Shown here: positions 23,092 through 37,043 of the stretch, in pieces | How positions within the stretch are numbered: position 1 is the first letter of the stretch | How the letters are laid out: each line of letters opens with the position of its first letter | From: Mycoplasmataceae bacterium | GTDB taxonomy: Bacteria; Bacillota_I; Bacilli_A; Mycoplasmatales; Mycoplasmoidaceae | Assembly: GCA_031281465.1 (NCBI GenBank) | Contig: JAITFH010000019.1 | Coordinates: 1 to 64,000 of the forward strand | DNA length: 64,000 bases | Direction of reading: 5' to 3' | Notes under the pieces: model-generated | Told to the model about the DNA's origin: nothing | The model's database searches: none | The model's input: only the letters and a program-made list of their open reading frames with translations | Position numbers and translations under genes: made by a program

Positions 23092-23838
23092 ATGAAAACT
23101 AAAAAGCTCTTATTTTTTTTACCCACACTGCTTATTGGTTTTGTTTCTTTACCTTTATTAAGCAGTTGTAATGCTGAAAAATCTACAACTATTTCTTTCA
23201 ATTCTGGAGAAATGGATAAAGTTAATAATTACTTAGAAGCAAACAAGGCAGTTATCAATAATACTGGTAGTGCTTATATCAGTGAGTCAAACTCATATGA
23301 TAAAACTTACTTCATACCTTTTCTTCAAGAACATTTAACAATTCAAAATTTCGTAAACTCTTTTATTTCTGCTTTTATTTTTTATTCATCCGATGTACCA
23401 TCAGGTTATTTATCATCAATCAAAGTCACATTTAATAGTCACGAAGTAAGTTCGGTAATCAACACCTACACATCTCAACTTGCAGAAAAATGTATTGAAG
23501 AAAAAGTTACTATGAGAGATGGTAAAATTTCTGTCGAAGGAAAAACAGGAGATTTAATATTAGAAATTCATGATGCAGAGATTGTAGATTGTGGATGCAA
23601 AACCATAACAAAATCCGGGGAAATACTTGGTTATATGAATGTAATTAATATAGAAGAAAAAGATTCTAGTGGAAATAGTACTGCATTTGATTCGTGTCTA
23701 TTCATTCTAAGTAATTTAATGTATCCTGTTGAAGGACACTATGTTACTTCTGGAGATATGGAAAATGTATATCTTTATGGTTTTCCACAAGAAGACATTC
23801 CATTAGGAGATGGTGATGGTGGTACTCCTTATTGATAG
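23092..23838 (+). CDS. Surface lipoprotein, second of a tandem pair
   Basis: 248 residues with signal peptide and lipobox LSSC at about residue 26. Paralogous to the preceding lipoprotein over its whole length, including the shared HLTIQNFVN segment and an ending with a cluster of acidic residues and glycines (LGDGDGGTPY) before TGA (Trp) and TAG. It ends 2 bases from the plsX stop on the opposite strand. The upstream ACCAAACATAT resembles half of the palindrome before the 1,027-residue genes, but no full inverted repeat is there. Function unknown. Confidence 0.8.
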
Positions 23839-23840
23839 GA

Positions 23841-24830
23841 TTAATTTTCAGTTTGTTTATTAAATTTAGTAGCTATTTTTTGTACTAGTTCTTCACTAAC
23901 AGCTTCGTACAACATACGTAGGGCTGAAGAAAATTCTTTATACTTAGCACTACCGTGAGTTTTAACAACTGTTTTTTGTAATCCAACCACAAAAGCTCCA
24001 GCATAGTTTTTATAGTCAAACTTATGTTTAATAGTTTTGATTACATTAAGTGAAGATAAAGCACCTAGTCAATTTCATGGTTTTTTGTATAACCCTTTCA
24101 TTAATTTGTTAATAGCTGTTAATGAACCTTCTAATGCTTTTAAAGTAATATTTCCTGTATAACCATCAGTTACTACGATATCATTTTCACCATTAATAAT
24201 TCTATTAGATTCACAAAAACCTTGGTAATTAATTCCAGCTTCTTTTAAAAGTAATTCATTAGCATCTTGTAAATATTGTGAACCTTTATTTTTTTCTGTT
24301 CCAATATTTAATACTGCTACTTTAGGATTATTAACTTTTCTTACACTAGTAGTATAAATGTTAGCCATAATAGCAAACTGGTATAAATCTTCACCAGTAC
24401 AGTTAAGGTTAGCACCAACATCTAATAGCATCATTCCATTTCCTGTGGTAGTAGGAATATAACTCATAAAAGCAGCTTTATTAATGTTTGGCAAATTACC
24501 AATCACCACTTGCGATAAAACTACGTAGGGAGCAGTGCTACCACCACTAAGTATCCCATCAGCTAAATTATTCTTAACTAACTCAAGAGCTTTATACATT
24601 GAAGTCTCACGATTACGCATAGTTTTAATAATCAAGTCTTCAGTATGTACTACATCTGTAGCATTAACACAACTAAGTTTTGGTTCATCTTTTATTAATG
24701 GTAAAATAACTTTTTCATCACCAACTAAAATTAACTCTACATCTTGATGTTTTTTAACAAAATCTTTAGCGGCATTAATTGGTTCAATTGGACCAAAGTC
24801 CGTTCCCATTACATCCAAAACTAATTTCAT
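23841..24830 (-). CDS. plsX: Phosphate acyltransferase PlsX
   Basis: Makes acyl-phosphate from acyl donors for the PlsY acylation of glycerol 3-phosphate, the start of phospholipid synthesis. 329 residues, the usual size. Diagnostic segments: MKLVLDVMGTDFGP at the N-terminus (family MxIAVDAMGGDxAP), NRETSMYKAL, DGILSGGSTAP, LLDVGANLNC, NIGTEKNKGS and VTDGYTGNITLKALEG. The catalytic pocket looks intact, although the usual MGGD is MGTD here. It is followed upstream by dnaK with a 19-base gap and both are read leftward, so they may share a transcript. Firm assignment. Confidence 0.95.
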
Positions 24831-24849
24831 ATAGGAATTATAAGATTAA

Positions 24850-26628
<1,779 letters not shown>

Positions 26629-26630
26629 TT

Positions 26631-26636
26631 ATTATA
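26631..26636 (-). promoter_or_regulatory. -10 box of dnaK
   Basis: TATAAT preceded by TGC (extended -10) on the minus strand, about 24 bases before the ATG and directly downstream of the CIRCE-like operator. Confidence 0.65.
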
Positions 26637-26643
26637 GCACAAA

Positions 26644-26670
26644 TTAGCAGTCGGTGGTATCAATTGCTAA
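26644..26670. promoter_or_regulatory. CIRCE-like HrcA operator
   Basis: TTAGCAGTC, nine spacer bases, AATTGCTAA. Against the consensus TTAGCACTC-N9-GAGTGCTAA it matches 8 of 9 and 7 of 9 positions with the exact 9-base spacer, and it lies upstream of the dnaK -10 where HrcA would block polymerase. HrcA itself is not in this window. Confidence 0.8.
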
Positions 26671-26772
26671 CTTTTTTATTTTATTTACTATGTAAATAAT
26701 TTTTTTAATATTGTTAGAAAATTAGGGGGTAAAGAAGTTAAAAACAGATGTGGAATCCTAAGCAATAATTTA

Positions 26773-27444
26773 TTAAACAGAAATCTTTAAACTTACGTCT
26801 TTTTTAGCTTCATCACTTGCAGCGAACATTGGGTAAGTATATAGGTGTTTTTTAGTAGCAATAACGTTTCCATAGAAAACGAATAATTGTTGGTTGAATT
26901 CAGTTGCTAATGAATTGTAAATTCTTCTTGTAGCAGCGATTTCTCTTTCTTGATAATCAGCCGCATCCATTAATTCTACAAACGCTTGTACTGATTTAAC
27001 ATTAGGGTAAGCTTCAACTTGAGCAAATAAACGATCAAGAGTGCTTTTGTTTTGTTGTCCTTCAGTAGTAGTTTGATCGAAGTTTTTTGTTTGTCTCATT
27101 TTAGTTACTTCTTCTAATAAACCTTTTTCGAATTTAGCAGATGAAGAAGCAGCATCAACCATTTTAGTAAGAGTATCTCTTCTTTTTTGTAATTGAATGT
27201 CAATTCCAGAAACTGCTTCATTAATACGCATTTGCATTTTATTAAATCAGTTACGTTTTTTTACAGTAAGAATAACTGGTCCAATTCATAAGAATCAGAA
27301 TATTCCAAGAACCCCAAATACGAAGTAGAAAAAGATTTTTGCAGATTTAGGAGCTTTAGCATAAACTGGTTCGTTTTGGACATTTAAATCTTGACCATTT
27401 TGTGCAAGTTCTTGGTTCTTATTTCGTGGATCTGGTAATAACAT
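26773..27444 (-). CDS. LemA family membrane protein
   Basis: 223 residues. A Pro/Asn/Gln-rich N-terminus of about 40 residues precedes one membrane helix (about 46-68, FFYFVFGVLGIFWFLW), then the LemA core: a helical region beginning NEAVSGIDIQLQKRRD with the characteristic later segments FAQVEAYPNVKS and REIAATRRIYN. LemA proteins are widespread single-pass membrane proteins of unclear role. The ATG is 9 bases from a TATAAT (27454-27459), so the leader is a few bases at most. It lies downstream of nothing on its strand and upstream of dnaK's operator. Confidence 0.85.
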
Positions 27445-27568
27445 AATGTAGTTATTATATCTTTCTAATTAATCATACGAAAATAGCCTTTGTTTCAGCA
27501 GTTAGGATTGGTTGACACAACATACTTAGATAAGGTGTGATGGGTGTAGGAAATTTTTTCTAGAAAAT

Positions 27569-28933
27569 TTATCTGTTTTTAGAACGCTCAATATTTTTCT
27601 TTAGTAAGTTTTCTTTAATTTTCTTTTCGATGTATTCGTGTTTTAATTTTTGTTTAATTTTAGCAATTTTGGTTTTAATCTTTTTCTTATAATTGGGGAC
27701 AACTTTTTTGCTGCCAGTAACAATAATTTTTTTAATTTCGTTATTTGTTTTATTATCAAACACTAATTTTTGTTTAAGTCTTAATTTTAATGGTGGTTTA
27801 GAAACCAATTTATCATCTTTAATTTGGTAATAGTAAAAATTGATTCCTTTTTTATTTAAACGGTTAATATTACTATCGATACCGTTTTTATAAATTACAA
27901 AAGCATCACCATTACTTTTATATCTTCCTATTCTACCTATTCTATGCATATATCATTGGTCATCTTCTGGTAAACCGAAAGATATTACTACATCCGCTCC
28001 AGCGATATCAATTCCTCTGGCTGCTAAATCTGTAGCTACTAAATATTGATATTTGTTTTTATTAATATCTTCGAATACATTTTTTCTTTGTCTTGGCAAT
28101 AAGTCCTTATGTAAAAGAGCAACATTTTTATTTTCACTCTTCATTTTTTTATAAATTTCTTCTGCTTCTTTTTTAGTGTTGCAAAAAATAATACAGAAAA
28201 AAGGATTAATGTTTTTTAATAAAGCAAATAGTGTTTTTTGAGGATTAGAGTTATCGCTTAAATAAACAATATTATGATTCACCTGTTGGTTAGCTCAAAT
28301 AGTTTTAGAAGTAGAAATAACTTTTGTATCTTTAAAATAATTTTTTAGTTGATTGGCTAAAGATTCGTGAGTAGTTGCACTACAAGCAATCTTTTGCAAT
28401 TTAGGTGTATCGACAATATCTAGTATTTTATTAATTTGACTCATAAATCCTAAATCAATAAACATATCTACTTCATCTAAAACCAAGATGTCAATATTTT
28501 TATTAATAGCTTTTTGTTGGAGCAATTCTAATGTTTTTACTACAGTACCAATAATAATATGTGGAGGGTTATTTATCAAAGATTTTTTTTGGCGTTCCAT
28601 ATCATTTTCACCAAATCCAATTAATAGCAACGTTTTTAATTTTGGACAGCACTTTTGAAATTCATTCACTTTGCTATAAATTTGTCTAGCTAGTTCTTTT
28701 GTCGGAACAACAATTATAGCTTGGGTATTTTTTTCTTCTACATTTATTCTTTCTAAAATGGGAATTAAATAACAAAGTGTTTTACCACTTCCTGTTCTAC
28801 TGGTAACAATCACACTATGATGATTTAAAACATAAGGAATAACTTGTTCTTGAATTTTTGTTAATTCATTAATCTTTAAGTTTTTTAAAGTTTCTAGTAT
28901 AAAAGGTTTTAATTTAAGTTGTCCAAAGTACAT
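27569..28933 (-). CDS. DEAD-box ATP-dependent RNA helicase
   Basis: 454 residues. Ordered motifs: Q-motif region (INELTKIQEQVIP), Walker A (SRTGSGKT), PTKELARQ, motif II DEVD in place of DEAD, SATT for SAT, ATDLAARGIDIAG and the arginine-finger motif HRIGRIGR. A lysine-rich tail of about 100 residues, likely RNA-binding, follows the two RecA domains. Two TGA codons are Trp. Probable role in ribosome assembly or RNA decay, as with mycoplasma CshA-like helicases; I do not assign a specific name. The DEVD variant keeps the two essential acids. Confidence 0.9.
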
Positions 28934-29168
28934 TTAGTGAATTATATTTTAATTAATTTTTTATTGGATTTTGTATAGGTGAAACCGGTGTTCATCACAG
29001 TAACCAAAATTAAACTGCTCCCATTTTTTTGGAGCATATGCTAACTAAAATAGGGAGTGCTCTGTTTTAGTTTTTGCGATTGTTCCAACTTTCAGGGCCT
29101 ATTCTAGTTCATGCGAATGTTGTTTTCACAGAAAGCTATAATATTTTACAATTGCACTAATCACAAAT

Positions 29169-29969
29169 ATGATTCAGCTTTGAACACTTCCAACTTTGTA
29201 TTTTTTCTTAATTTCTTTAGCGGTTGTGGCACCGTTTTTTATCTATGGTATCATTAGTAATAGAAAGAATGTAAATGATCCAGATTTGTTGTTCAAAAGG
29301 ACGGTTTTCCCTTTAAAAATAATTGGGGGGTTGCTTTTATTGGAAATTGTCAAGCTTATTTGAAACATCAATTCTTCATCAATCTCAGGAGCACTTCCGT
29401 TCTACTTTTCTGATTTAGCTATTTACACTTTAGTTTGTTTTGTTTTTTCGAAAAAAGACACATCTTTTAACAAACTTAGTTATCTAGCAGCTTTATGTTT
29501 AGGAATGTTGACTATTTGTTCATTTTTAGTAGCACCATATTTTATAGTTTATTTTGAAGGTTTATCTAAAGAAGGTTACGAACCAACTTATAACACCGTT
29601 CATGGTTTAATCACTCATTTTGCCATATGCTACAGCTTTATTTGACTAGCTTTATGAAGAATAGTTAAATTAGAGAAAAAAGACCTCCTAAATATTTTTT
29701 ATTTAGCTGGAACATTTACGATTTTTGTAATGAGTTTTTCTTTTATATTTAGATGTAATTACAATTGATGTTTACAAAGTCCATTAACAGATAAGGCACT
29801 TATTGGTTTTCACCCGGATCGTACATATATTGAACCGATATATGCGTTTTGTCTTTGAATGCCATTATCTCTTGCACTTCAAGTAGGATGTGGTGCTATT
29901 TTAGTTTTTACAGATAAATTTAAAATCGGATATCAATGGAAGAAAAATGAAAGAGTTGAAATAGGATAA
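29169..29969 (+). CDS. YwaF/TIGR02206-like multi-helix membrane protein
   Basis: 266 residues with six to seven membrane helices and several TGA Trp codons. The second helix ends in LEIVKLIWNINS and the third begins LPFYFSDLAIYTL, which matches the L-E-x-x-K and LPLxxCDL signature of the YwaF (TMEM164-like) family. A conserved histidine (TVHGLITHF) lies in the loop before helix 5. The biochemical role of bacterial members is unknown. The start is an ATG without a strong ribosome site. The 235 bases upstream, divergent from the helicase gene, contain no clear promoter pair. Confidence 0.65.
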
Positions 29970-30032
29970 AACCACACCGTTTCTCCTTTCCTACTAAGCT
30001 TAAAATGTTTTTAACATTATAATTATTCATAT

Positions 30033-31427
30033 ATGAAAGTTGTAGAAATCAAACAAATCGTTAACGGTGGTTTAGAAGGTAAAGAAATAAATGTTCACGG
30101 ATGGGTTAAAACAAATCGTGATAGTGGAAAAATTTCATTTTTTGAAATTAACGATGGTTCTTGTCTTAAAAATTTACAAATCGTAGCTAAAGATGGGAAA
30201 ACTGAAGGATATGATACGATTGTAAAATCTGCAAGAACCGGAAGTTCTATTACTGCATCAGGAGTGGTTAAAAAAAGTTTAAAAACTAATGATTATGAAA
30301 TTGAAGCTGTTTCAATCAAGTTATTAAAACAAGCAGATGAAGATTATCCTTTGCAAAAGAAAGAACACTCTTTAGAATTTTTAAGAGACATTGCTCACTT
30401 ACGTCCTCGAACAACTACAATTAGTGCTATTATGCGTGTTCGTAGTAAGTTAGCTTATGCGGTTCATAAATTCTTCCAAGAAAATGATTTTATTTGAGTA
30501 GCAGCACCAATTATTACTTCTAACGATGCCGAAGGAGCTGGAGAAGGTTTTACTTTAGCTCAAGACCCTAAAAACCCATTCTTCGATAAAGTTCCTAGTT
30601 TAACAGTTAGTGGACAGTTAAATGCTGAAGCTTATGCTCAAGCATTTAAAAAAGTTTATACCTTTGGTCCAACATTCCGTGCCGAAAAAAGTCACACTAA
30701 CAGACATGCTAGTGAATTTTGAATGGTTGAACCAGAAATCGCTTTTTGTAATTTAGAACAATTACAAGTAGTTATCGAATTGTTTATTAAAAGTATTACT
30801 AAATACGTTAATGATGAATGTAGAGATGAAATAGAATTCTTTGCTAAAACTAAACCATACATTAAGGAAAGAATCGAACAACTATTAACTAAACCTTTTA
30901 AAAGAGTTGATTACCAAGAAGGAATTAAGATTTTAAAAGAAGCAGTTGAAAAAGGACATAAGTTTGAAGATAACGATATTTACTTTGGAAAAGATTTAGC
31001 AAGTGAACACGAACGTTATTTATGTGAAGTAGTTTTTAAATGTCCAATCTTCTTACAAAACTACCCATTAGAAATTAAAGCTTTTTATATGAAAGAAAAC
31101 GATGAAAGCAAATCTTATAAAGGTTCTGATTTACGTGATGTTTCAGGAAGAACAGTTGCTGCTAATGATTTATTAGTTCCAGGTGTTGGAGAAATAGTTG
31201 GTGGAAGTCAAAGAGAAGATTCTTTTGAAAAACTTTCTGCTCGTGTAAAAGAATTAGGGATGGATGTTTCTTCTATCGACTGATATCTAAACTTAAGAAA
31301 ATACGGTTATCATTCTTCAGCAGGTTTTGGTTTAGGATTTGAAAGAATGATTATGTATATTTTGGATGTGGAAAATATCCGTGATACTATACCGTTCCCA
31401 AGAACTGGTGGAAGCTTAAAATTTTAA
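30033..31427 (+). CDS. asnS: Asparaginyl-tRNA synthetase
   Basis: Charges tRNA-Asn. 464 residues: an OB-fold anticodon-binding domain ([20 protein letters not shown]), then the class II catalytic core with motif 2 ([21 protein letters not shown] in part) and motif 3 (GLGFERMIM) and the family ending TIPFPRTGG. Three TGA codons are Trp. The ATG is 9 bases after a TATAAT (30018-30023), so the leader is very short. The last 40 bases of the gene and the following 35 are duplicated at 42.4 kb, before the second restriction system; the TA-rich hairpin after the stop may serve as terminator. Confidence 0.97.
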
Positions 31428-31486
31428 TGGTGTCTAATTTAGCAAATAATTCTTTTACTCATATATATATATATATATATATATAT
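31383..31486. repeat. asnS 3'-end repeat, left copy, with (AT)13 tract
   Basis: From ATACTATA in the last codons of asnS through GAACTGGTGGAAGCTT, the stop, and GTCTAATTTA, this stretch recurs with a few changes at 42391-42451. It is followed in both places by a run of alternating A/T, here 13 AT units (31461-31486). Inference: flanks of an insertion, or two independent uses of one site. Confidence 0.65.
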
Positions 31487-31547
31487 GAAAATTTAGCATT
31501 TTCAAGTTCTAACTTCTGCTCTTTTTTCGAAACAAAAGGAGGGGAGA

Positions 31548-33800
31548 ATGTCTAATTTTTCTACCGTTTCTAATGTCATTTGAAATAGTGCAGGCGTTCT
31601 TCGTTTTCCATTCGGAGAAAGAAGATATAGAGATTTTATTTTACCTTTTGTAGTTCTAAGAAGATTTGAGTGTGTTTTAGAACCAACTAAGCAAAATGTT
31701 TTACAACTATACAAATCGAAAGGAAAAGAAATCGAGTCATTATTAAAAAACGAAACAGGATTAGATTTTTACAACATCTCTAATTTTAATTTATCAGAGC
31801 TTTGTAAAGAACCAAATACGATTTTAGAAGATATGAAAAACTATATTAATGGATTTTCTTCTAACATCAAAGAAATATTTAAGAAGTTTAAGTTCGACAA
31901 ACTAATAGACGAACTTCATGAGGGAAAGAAATTATTCCAACTTTGTAATATGTACAAAGATATAGATTTAAGTCCTAACACTATTTCTAATGTAGAAATG
32001 GGAACTATGTTCGAAGATGTTTTGAGAAGATTCAACGATCAAAATCCTGACGGAGCGCACTATACAGCACCAGAGGTAATTAAATTATTAACAAGAGTTT
32101 TAATCTCTTCTGATAATTCTTCTATTCTTAAGAAAGGTACAATAGTAAATATTCTAGATGCAGCCTGTGGAACTGGAGGTATGCTCTTTGGAATGAAAAA
32201 AGAGATTGCTCAAGTTCTACCCATAAAACCCGAAGACATCAGTGTTTATGGACAAGAGAATACCGACGAAACATATGCTATATGCTGTGCCGATATGCTT
32301 ATTAAGGGAGAAAATCCAGATCACATAGTTTATGGTTCTACTTTACAAAAAGACGGAGCAGAAGGAGAACTAATGGATTTTGTCATTATGAATCCTCCTT
32401 TTGGCGTAGAATGGGGAGATAAAAAATCTAAAGAAGATTATGACGCAGTAGTAGCAGCTAATAAAAAAGGTACTCGTTTTTCTCATGGTTTACCACCGAT
32501 TGATAATGGACAGTTATTATTTATTCAACATGGAATTGATAAATTAAAACCAAACGGTCGAGCAGCTATTATGAGTGATAACAATCCATTTAGTGCTGGA
32601 AAAGCAGGGAGCGGAAATTCAGAAGTAAGAAAATGAATGGTAGAATCAGATTTATTAGAAGCTTGTTTTAAACTTCCTGGAAAACTATTTTACAACACAG
32701 GAATTACTACTTATTTTTGAGTGTTTAACAAAAACAAGCCTAAAGAAAGAAAAAACAAAATACTATTCGTTGACGCATCTGGTGATGAATTTTATTCTCC
32801 TATGTCCAAAGGATTAGGAGATAAACACAACGAACTAAAAGATGAACACATTGAGAAAGTAGTAAAACTTTACCAAGAATTCAAAGGTCAAGAACATGCT
32901 AAAGTTTTGGATATTAACGAATTACTATTTGATGAAGTTAAGACAAAAAGACTATTTCAACGAAGCTATATTTTAAATGAGGAAACTTTAGAAAAAATAA
33001 AACTTGGAACAAAGTTTAATGATATCGTAGAAAAACATTCTAAAGATAGCTTCTTTGCTAGTGAAGCAAATAGTGTTAAAGACTTATTGAAATTAGCAGA
33101 AAACGAACTAAAGGTATTAAAAGAAAAGTTGAAGAAAGATGAATCCAATGAAAATCTGAAATCAGAGATCGAAGAAAAACAAAAGAACTGTGCTCATTAC
33201 AAAAAACTTAATGATGAAATTAAAAGTGATTCAGCTATTGTTATGAACCAATATAAAGTTCTTGTCAGTCAAGAAAAAGAATTAACTAAAGAGGAAAAGC
33301 AATTTGTTGACACAATTTCTTTAGAAATTAAAAAACAAGAAAATATTTTATCTGTTTTATCAAAAAACTTTGATGATAGAAAATACTTAAATCGTAAATC
33401 TTTTGAGCAGAAAATGAACAAGCTTTTTCCAGAATTACTAGCGGATAAATCGAGTTCTGCTTTGCTCAAAGAAATGATTGATACATGTGGAGAGTATGAC
33501 GAAGAAGCTGATATTATTAAAAACGAATATGATAGTGAATTTAATGATTCTGAAATTTTAAAACATAATGAAAATATAGACGAATACTTTGAAAGAGAAG
33601 TTAAACCATATTCTCCTACAACAGTAATGGTTAAAGATAGTTTAGTCGTTGGATGTAAAATTGAATGAAACAAAATCTTTCCTAAAAAAATTGAAGAAAA
33701 GAATATTAAAGATATTTTATTGGAGTTAAAAGAAAATGTTAAAGCTATGAGCGATTTAGAAAAAGAAATCGATGAATTTTTTAAGGAGATCGTTGAATAG
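31548..33800 (+). CDS. hsdM: Type I restriction system methyltransferase subunit HsdM
   Basis: 750 residues. N6-adenine methylase of a type I restriction-modification complex (HsdR2M2S). An N-terminal helical domain (LRFPFGERRYRDFILPFVVL) resembles HsdM_N; the SAM-binding motif is LDAACGTGGM and the catalytic motif NPPFG. The C-terminal 250 residues are charged and coiled-coil-like, making it longer than the typical 500-residue HsdM. Several TGA Trp codons. Excellent ribosome site (AAAGGAGGGG). It opens an operon with very tight or overlapping junctions: GIY-YIG protein, ATPase, HsdS, KAP NTPase, HsdR. Confidence 0.92.
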
Positions 33801-33803
33801 GTT

Positions 33804-34595
33804 ATGGAATTTCTTGGAGAAGGTCAGTATATTTATGTTTTAGAATCAGTTATTTCCCCTTGTTTGATTAAAATAGGAAAAACAGAAATTAAAATTAAGA
33901 AAAGTAAATCACAAGGAAGAATTGCAGGTTTAGCGTTACACGGGTATCAAGGTGTGACATTTAAAAGAGTTTTAGCTATTTGGAAAATTGATGGTAGTTT
34001 AAGTAAAGCAGAAAGTCTGATTGGAGAAAAAGCAACTCATCAAGAAAAAGGGAATGCTCGAAAAATTGGAAGTACAGAATTATTTGTTTTTAAAAGTGAA
34101 GAATCTATGAAAAATTTCGTTTCCTTTGAGATATCAAAAATAGAAGGTTTTGTTACTAGAGTCAAAAACGAAATAATTTCCGACATTAACAGGTGCGACT
34201 TTGATGATTGGAAAGATATGAATTCTTATTATTCTAAGAAAAATACGGACAAAAAAACAAGAAGTAATGTTTCTAAAACTTCAAAAGAAAAACAAGTTTT
34301 AAAATCTGATAAAACCGATAAAGAATCAACTAAACAAAAAAATAATTCTAAAAACATAAAAAATTATGCTGATATCACAAACCAAAAACATAAAGAAACA
34401 GCAGACATCGCTAGGGAATTAATTAAAGTTGTTCCAGAAAAAGAATTAGAAGTTTTAGGTATTAAAAAAGATATTACTAAATGAAAAAATGTTAGAATCA
34501 TAGATATTGGAAATGGTTACTATTTTAACAACAATTTATCGGCAGAAGATAGAAGCAAAATCAATAAAAGATGAAAGGAATATTTAAAAAAATAA
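33804..34595 (+). CDS. GIY-YIG/T5orf172-like domain protein
   Basis: 263 residues, starting 3 bases after the hsdM stop. The first 110 residues resemble the T5orf172/MUG113 branch of the GIY-YIG nuclease superfamily: QYIYVLE, then IKIGKT, a conserved Arg in GRIAGLALHG, a Glu in SKAESLIGE and the final RKIGSTELF. Next comes a Lys/Asn/Ser-rich linker and a short C-terminal domain (KNVRIIDIGNGYYF). In phages and plasmids such domains act as DNA nucleases; whether it cuts DNA here is unknown. Such an insert is unusual in a type I operon. It might restrict modified DNA or recognise invading DNA. Confidence 0.7.
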
Positions 34596-34599
34596 TATT

Positions 34600-35925
34600 A
34601 TGAAAAAAATTAAAGCGATTAAAGTTTTAGGAGGAGATATTTTTGAACAAAATATGCTCGATTTAATTAATCCTATAACATCGAAACCTTTTTCAACTAT
34701 TGTAATTGCAGGAGAAAATGGAACAGGAAAAACCATTTTTTTAAATCGTCTTGGTTATCAAGAAACGAATAGCCAAAAAAGTGTTGAATCATTTATTCTC
34801 GAATGAGACAAGAATGACCCTATACCTCAAAATTTACCTTTTAACCAAAGACTTATGCTACTTGATTTGAAAGACGAAGAAAACGAGATAAATATAAACA
34901 GAAACCAAAACCCTACTTCGGCTAAAGCTATCCTTTCTGAAGTTTTCACAAAAACAAAAGAAAACTATTACGCTATCGGAGTCAAAAATAAAGATGAAGA
35001 AAAAAAGCTAAATAGTGAAGAAATTTACAATGAAGCCACAAAACATTTAAATAATTTTAAAAGTGCATTTGATTATTTTTTTTACGATAGTAACCTTGTT
35101 ATGGACGATAATTTTGATAAAAGTAGGGGGATTTTATTTAGGCAAAATGGAAAGTTTTTTGGGATTAATAATCTCAGTGACGGACAAAAATCTATTATTT
35201 CCGGAGCTTCAAAAATACTTTGGACTGGTTCGTTTTTTCTTCCAGTATGTCTAGACGAACCTGATCAAAAACTCCATTTTTTGTGACAAAAGAAATTACT
35301 TTCTTTTTACAGGAAGCTTCTCACAAAAGATGAAGAACAAACACAGCTTTTTTTAACCACTCATTCAGAACATATAGTTAGGGAATCGCTGAATGCCGAA
35401 GACACTTTGCTTCTAATGTTCAAAAGGAACGAAAAATCAAAACTTACACAAATTTTTAGTTACTCAAAATCAGTTTCTCAAAGGCAACTTGATGAATCTG
35501 ATATTTTAAAAAAACCGACTTATTCGTATATCATTTTTTCACTTCTCAATATAGCTACCAATGAATTATTTGACGAACTTTACTGTGCTATAGAAGATAA
35601 AATTCGTTCTTCTTCTAAGAAACGAATAAATCATAATAAATTTCAAGAGTTCATAGATAATAATATCGACTTAATTTCTTCTAAAAATGAGTTCGAATAT
35701 TTTTCTTTAGAAGATGACGAAAACCCCTGAAAAGTTGAATACAAAATCAACGAAAAAAAAGTATGTAAACAAAAGATATCAGAACTAATAGTGTACCGTC
35801 AGCAAATACACCATCCAAATAATTTTGGTGAAAATACAAAAAATAAACTTTTATTATCTGTGGATAAATTACATAGTTACATAGAAGATTTAATTTCTCT
35901 TTTAAGAAAAGGAGTGACTCAGTAG
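34600..35925 (+). CDS. SMC/OLD-like ATPase inside the type I operon
   Basis: 441 residues. ABC-type ATPase of the AAA_15/AAA_21 kind: Walker A GENGTGKT (about 38-45), a signature-like LSDGQKS, Walker B LDEPDQKLH and a His switch TTHSEH. The OLD-type TOPRIM nuclease is not evident in the short C-terminal part. Starts 4 bases after the GIY-YIG gene and ends in TAG overlapping the GTG of hsdS. ATPases of this shape are partners of effectors in many defence systems (Gabija, PARIS, Septu, retron partners), so it may sense damage or phage DNA and work with the GIY-YIG protein next to it; this is inference. Confidence 0.75.
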
Positions 35926-37043
35926 TGGCTTCGCTTAGTTATTCTACAATCCTTGATAATTTACAGGAGTTAAAACGACAAATTATTGTTTCTACTCTTT
36001 CAAAATATAATTCGTACCCAAAAACTAAATTAAAATATCTGACAAAATTTATTCAAGCAACAGTTTATCCATATAACAAAGAAATTTGAAAAACAAAAAC
36101 CACCGAACACGAAATTGCGATCGTTACTGCTGGAAAAACTTTTATTTATGGGTATGGAGAAAAACAAAATCACCCATGTTTTAGTAAGCCTTGTATTTTA
36201 TTTGATGACTTTACTACAGATTGCAAATACATCGATATCCCATTTTATTTTCCTTCTTCTGCCGGAAAAATAATACTAAATAACAAAAACACAGACATTA
36301 AATGACTTTACTACACTATTCTTTCTCTACGTGGTACAGTTGAAACTAAGGATCATGGAAGACATTGAATAGAAGTATATTCAAATATCGAAGTCCCAAA
36401 TATACCCCTACACGAACAACAAATAATATCAAAGTACCTTGATGAAAAAATCAAGTACCTTGATGAAAAGATCAAGTATACTTTATCTTTAAAAGAATCG
36501 TTAGAAAAACTAAAATACTCTTTAATTTCAGAAAAAATTAAAACCTGTGCCAATAAATTTATTCCAAGTAAACGTTTTTTTTCAACAAAACGTGGCTTAG
36601 TACTATCAGTTGATAAAATCAGCAATTTGCAAACAGATATTTACAAATACCCTGTTTATTCTTCTCAAACAACTAACGATGGTTTGGTAGGATTTTATAA
36701 TTCATACCTTTTTGAAAAAAGTATTACATGGACTACTGACGGTGCTAAAGCTGGAACTTTTGTTTATAGAGATAAAAAATATTTTGCTACAAATGTATGT
36801 GGTACCCTAACACCTATATCTAAAAATATTGATTCAAAATTCTATTGTTATTGTTTTATGGCGAATTCTCATGAACAGAAAATTGATGGAGCAATGATGC
36901 CTAGGATGATGGGAGAAGATGTTCAAAAAATTCTGCTTCCGTTAGTTGATATTACTACCCAAAATAAAATAGCAGTTTGATTAGACAAAAAAATTTCTTG
37001 ACTAGACTCAAAAATAAAACTATTAGGAGGTAAAAATGAATAA
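35925..37043 (+). CDS. hsdS: Type I restriction specificity subunit HsdS
   Basis: 372 residues; GTG start overlaps the preceding TAG. Two target-recognition domains, each followed by a helical spacer: first half ends IPLHEQQIISKYLDEKI, second half ends DITTQNKIAVWLDKKISWL. The first spacer contains a direct repeat of the 7-residue unit KYLDEKI. Such spacer repeats set the distance between the two half-sites of the DNA target. The TRDs contain a typical beta-rich core (SSQTTNDGLVGFYN). The gene ends in TAA overlapping the start of the KAP NTPase gene (ATG 37036). Confidence 0.9.
36432..36473 (+). repeat. 21-base tandem repeat in hsdS spacer
   Basis: AAGTACCTTGATGAAAAAATC repeated twice (one base different, the second unit has AAGATC), encoding (KYLDEKI)2 in the helical linker between TRDs. 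Loss or gain of a unit keeps the frame. Confidence 0.85.

Noticed and set aside
31460-31490. AT run as CRISPR or satellite
   Set aside because: A simple dinucleotide repeat without spacers.
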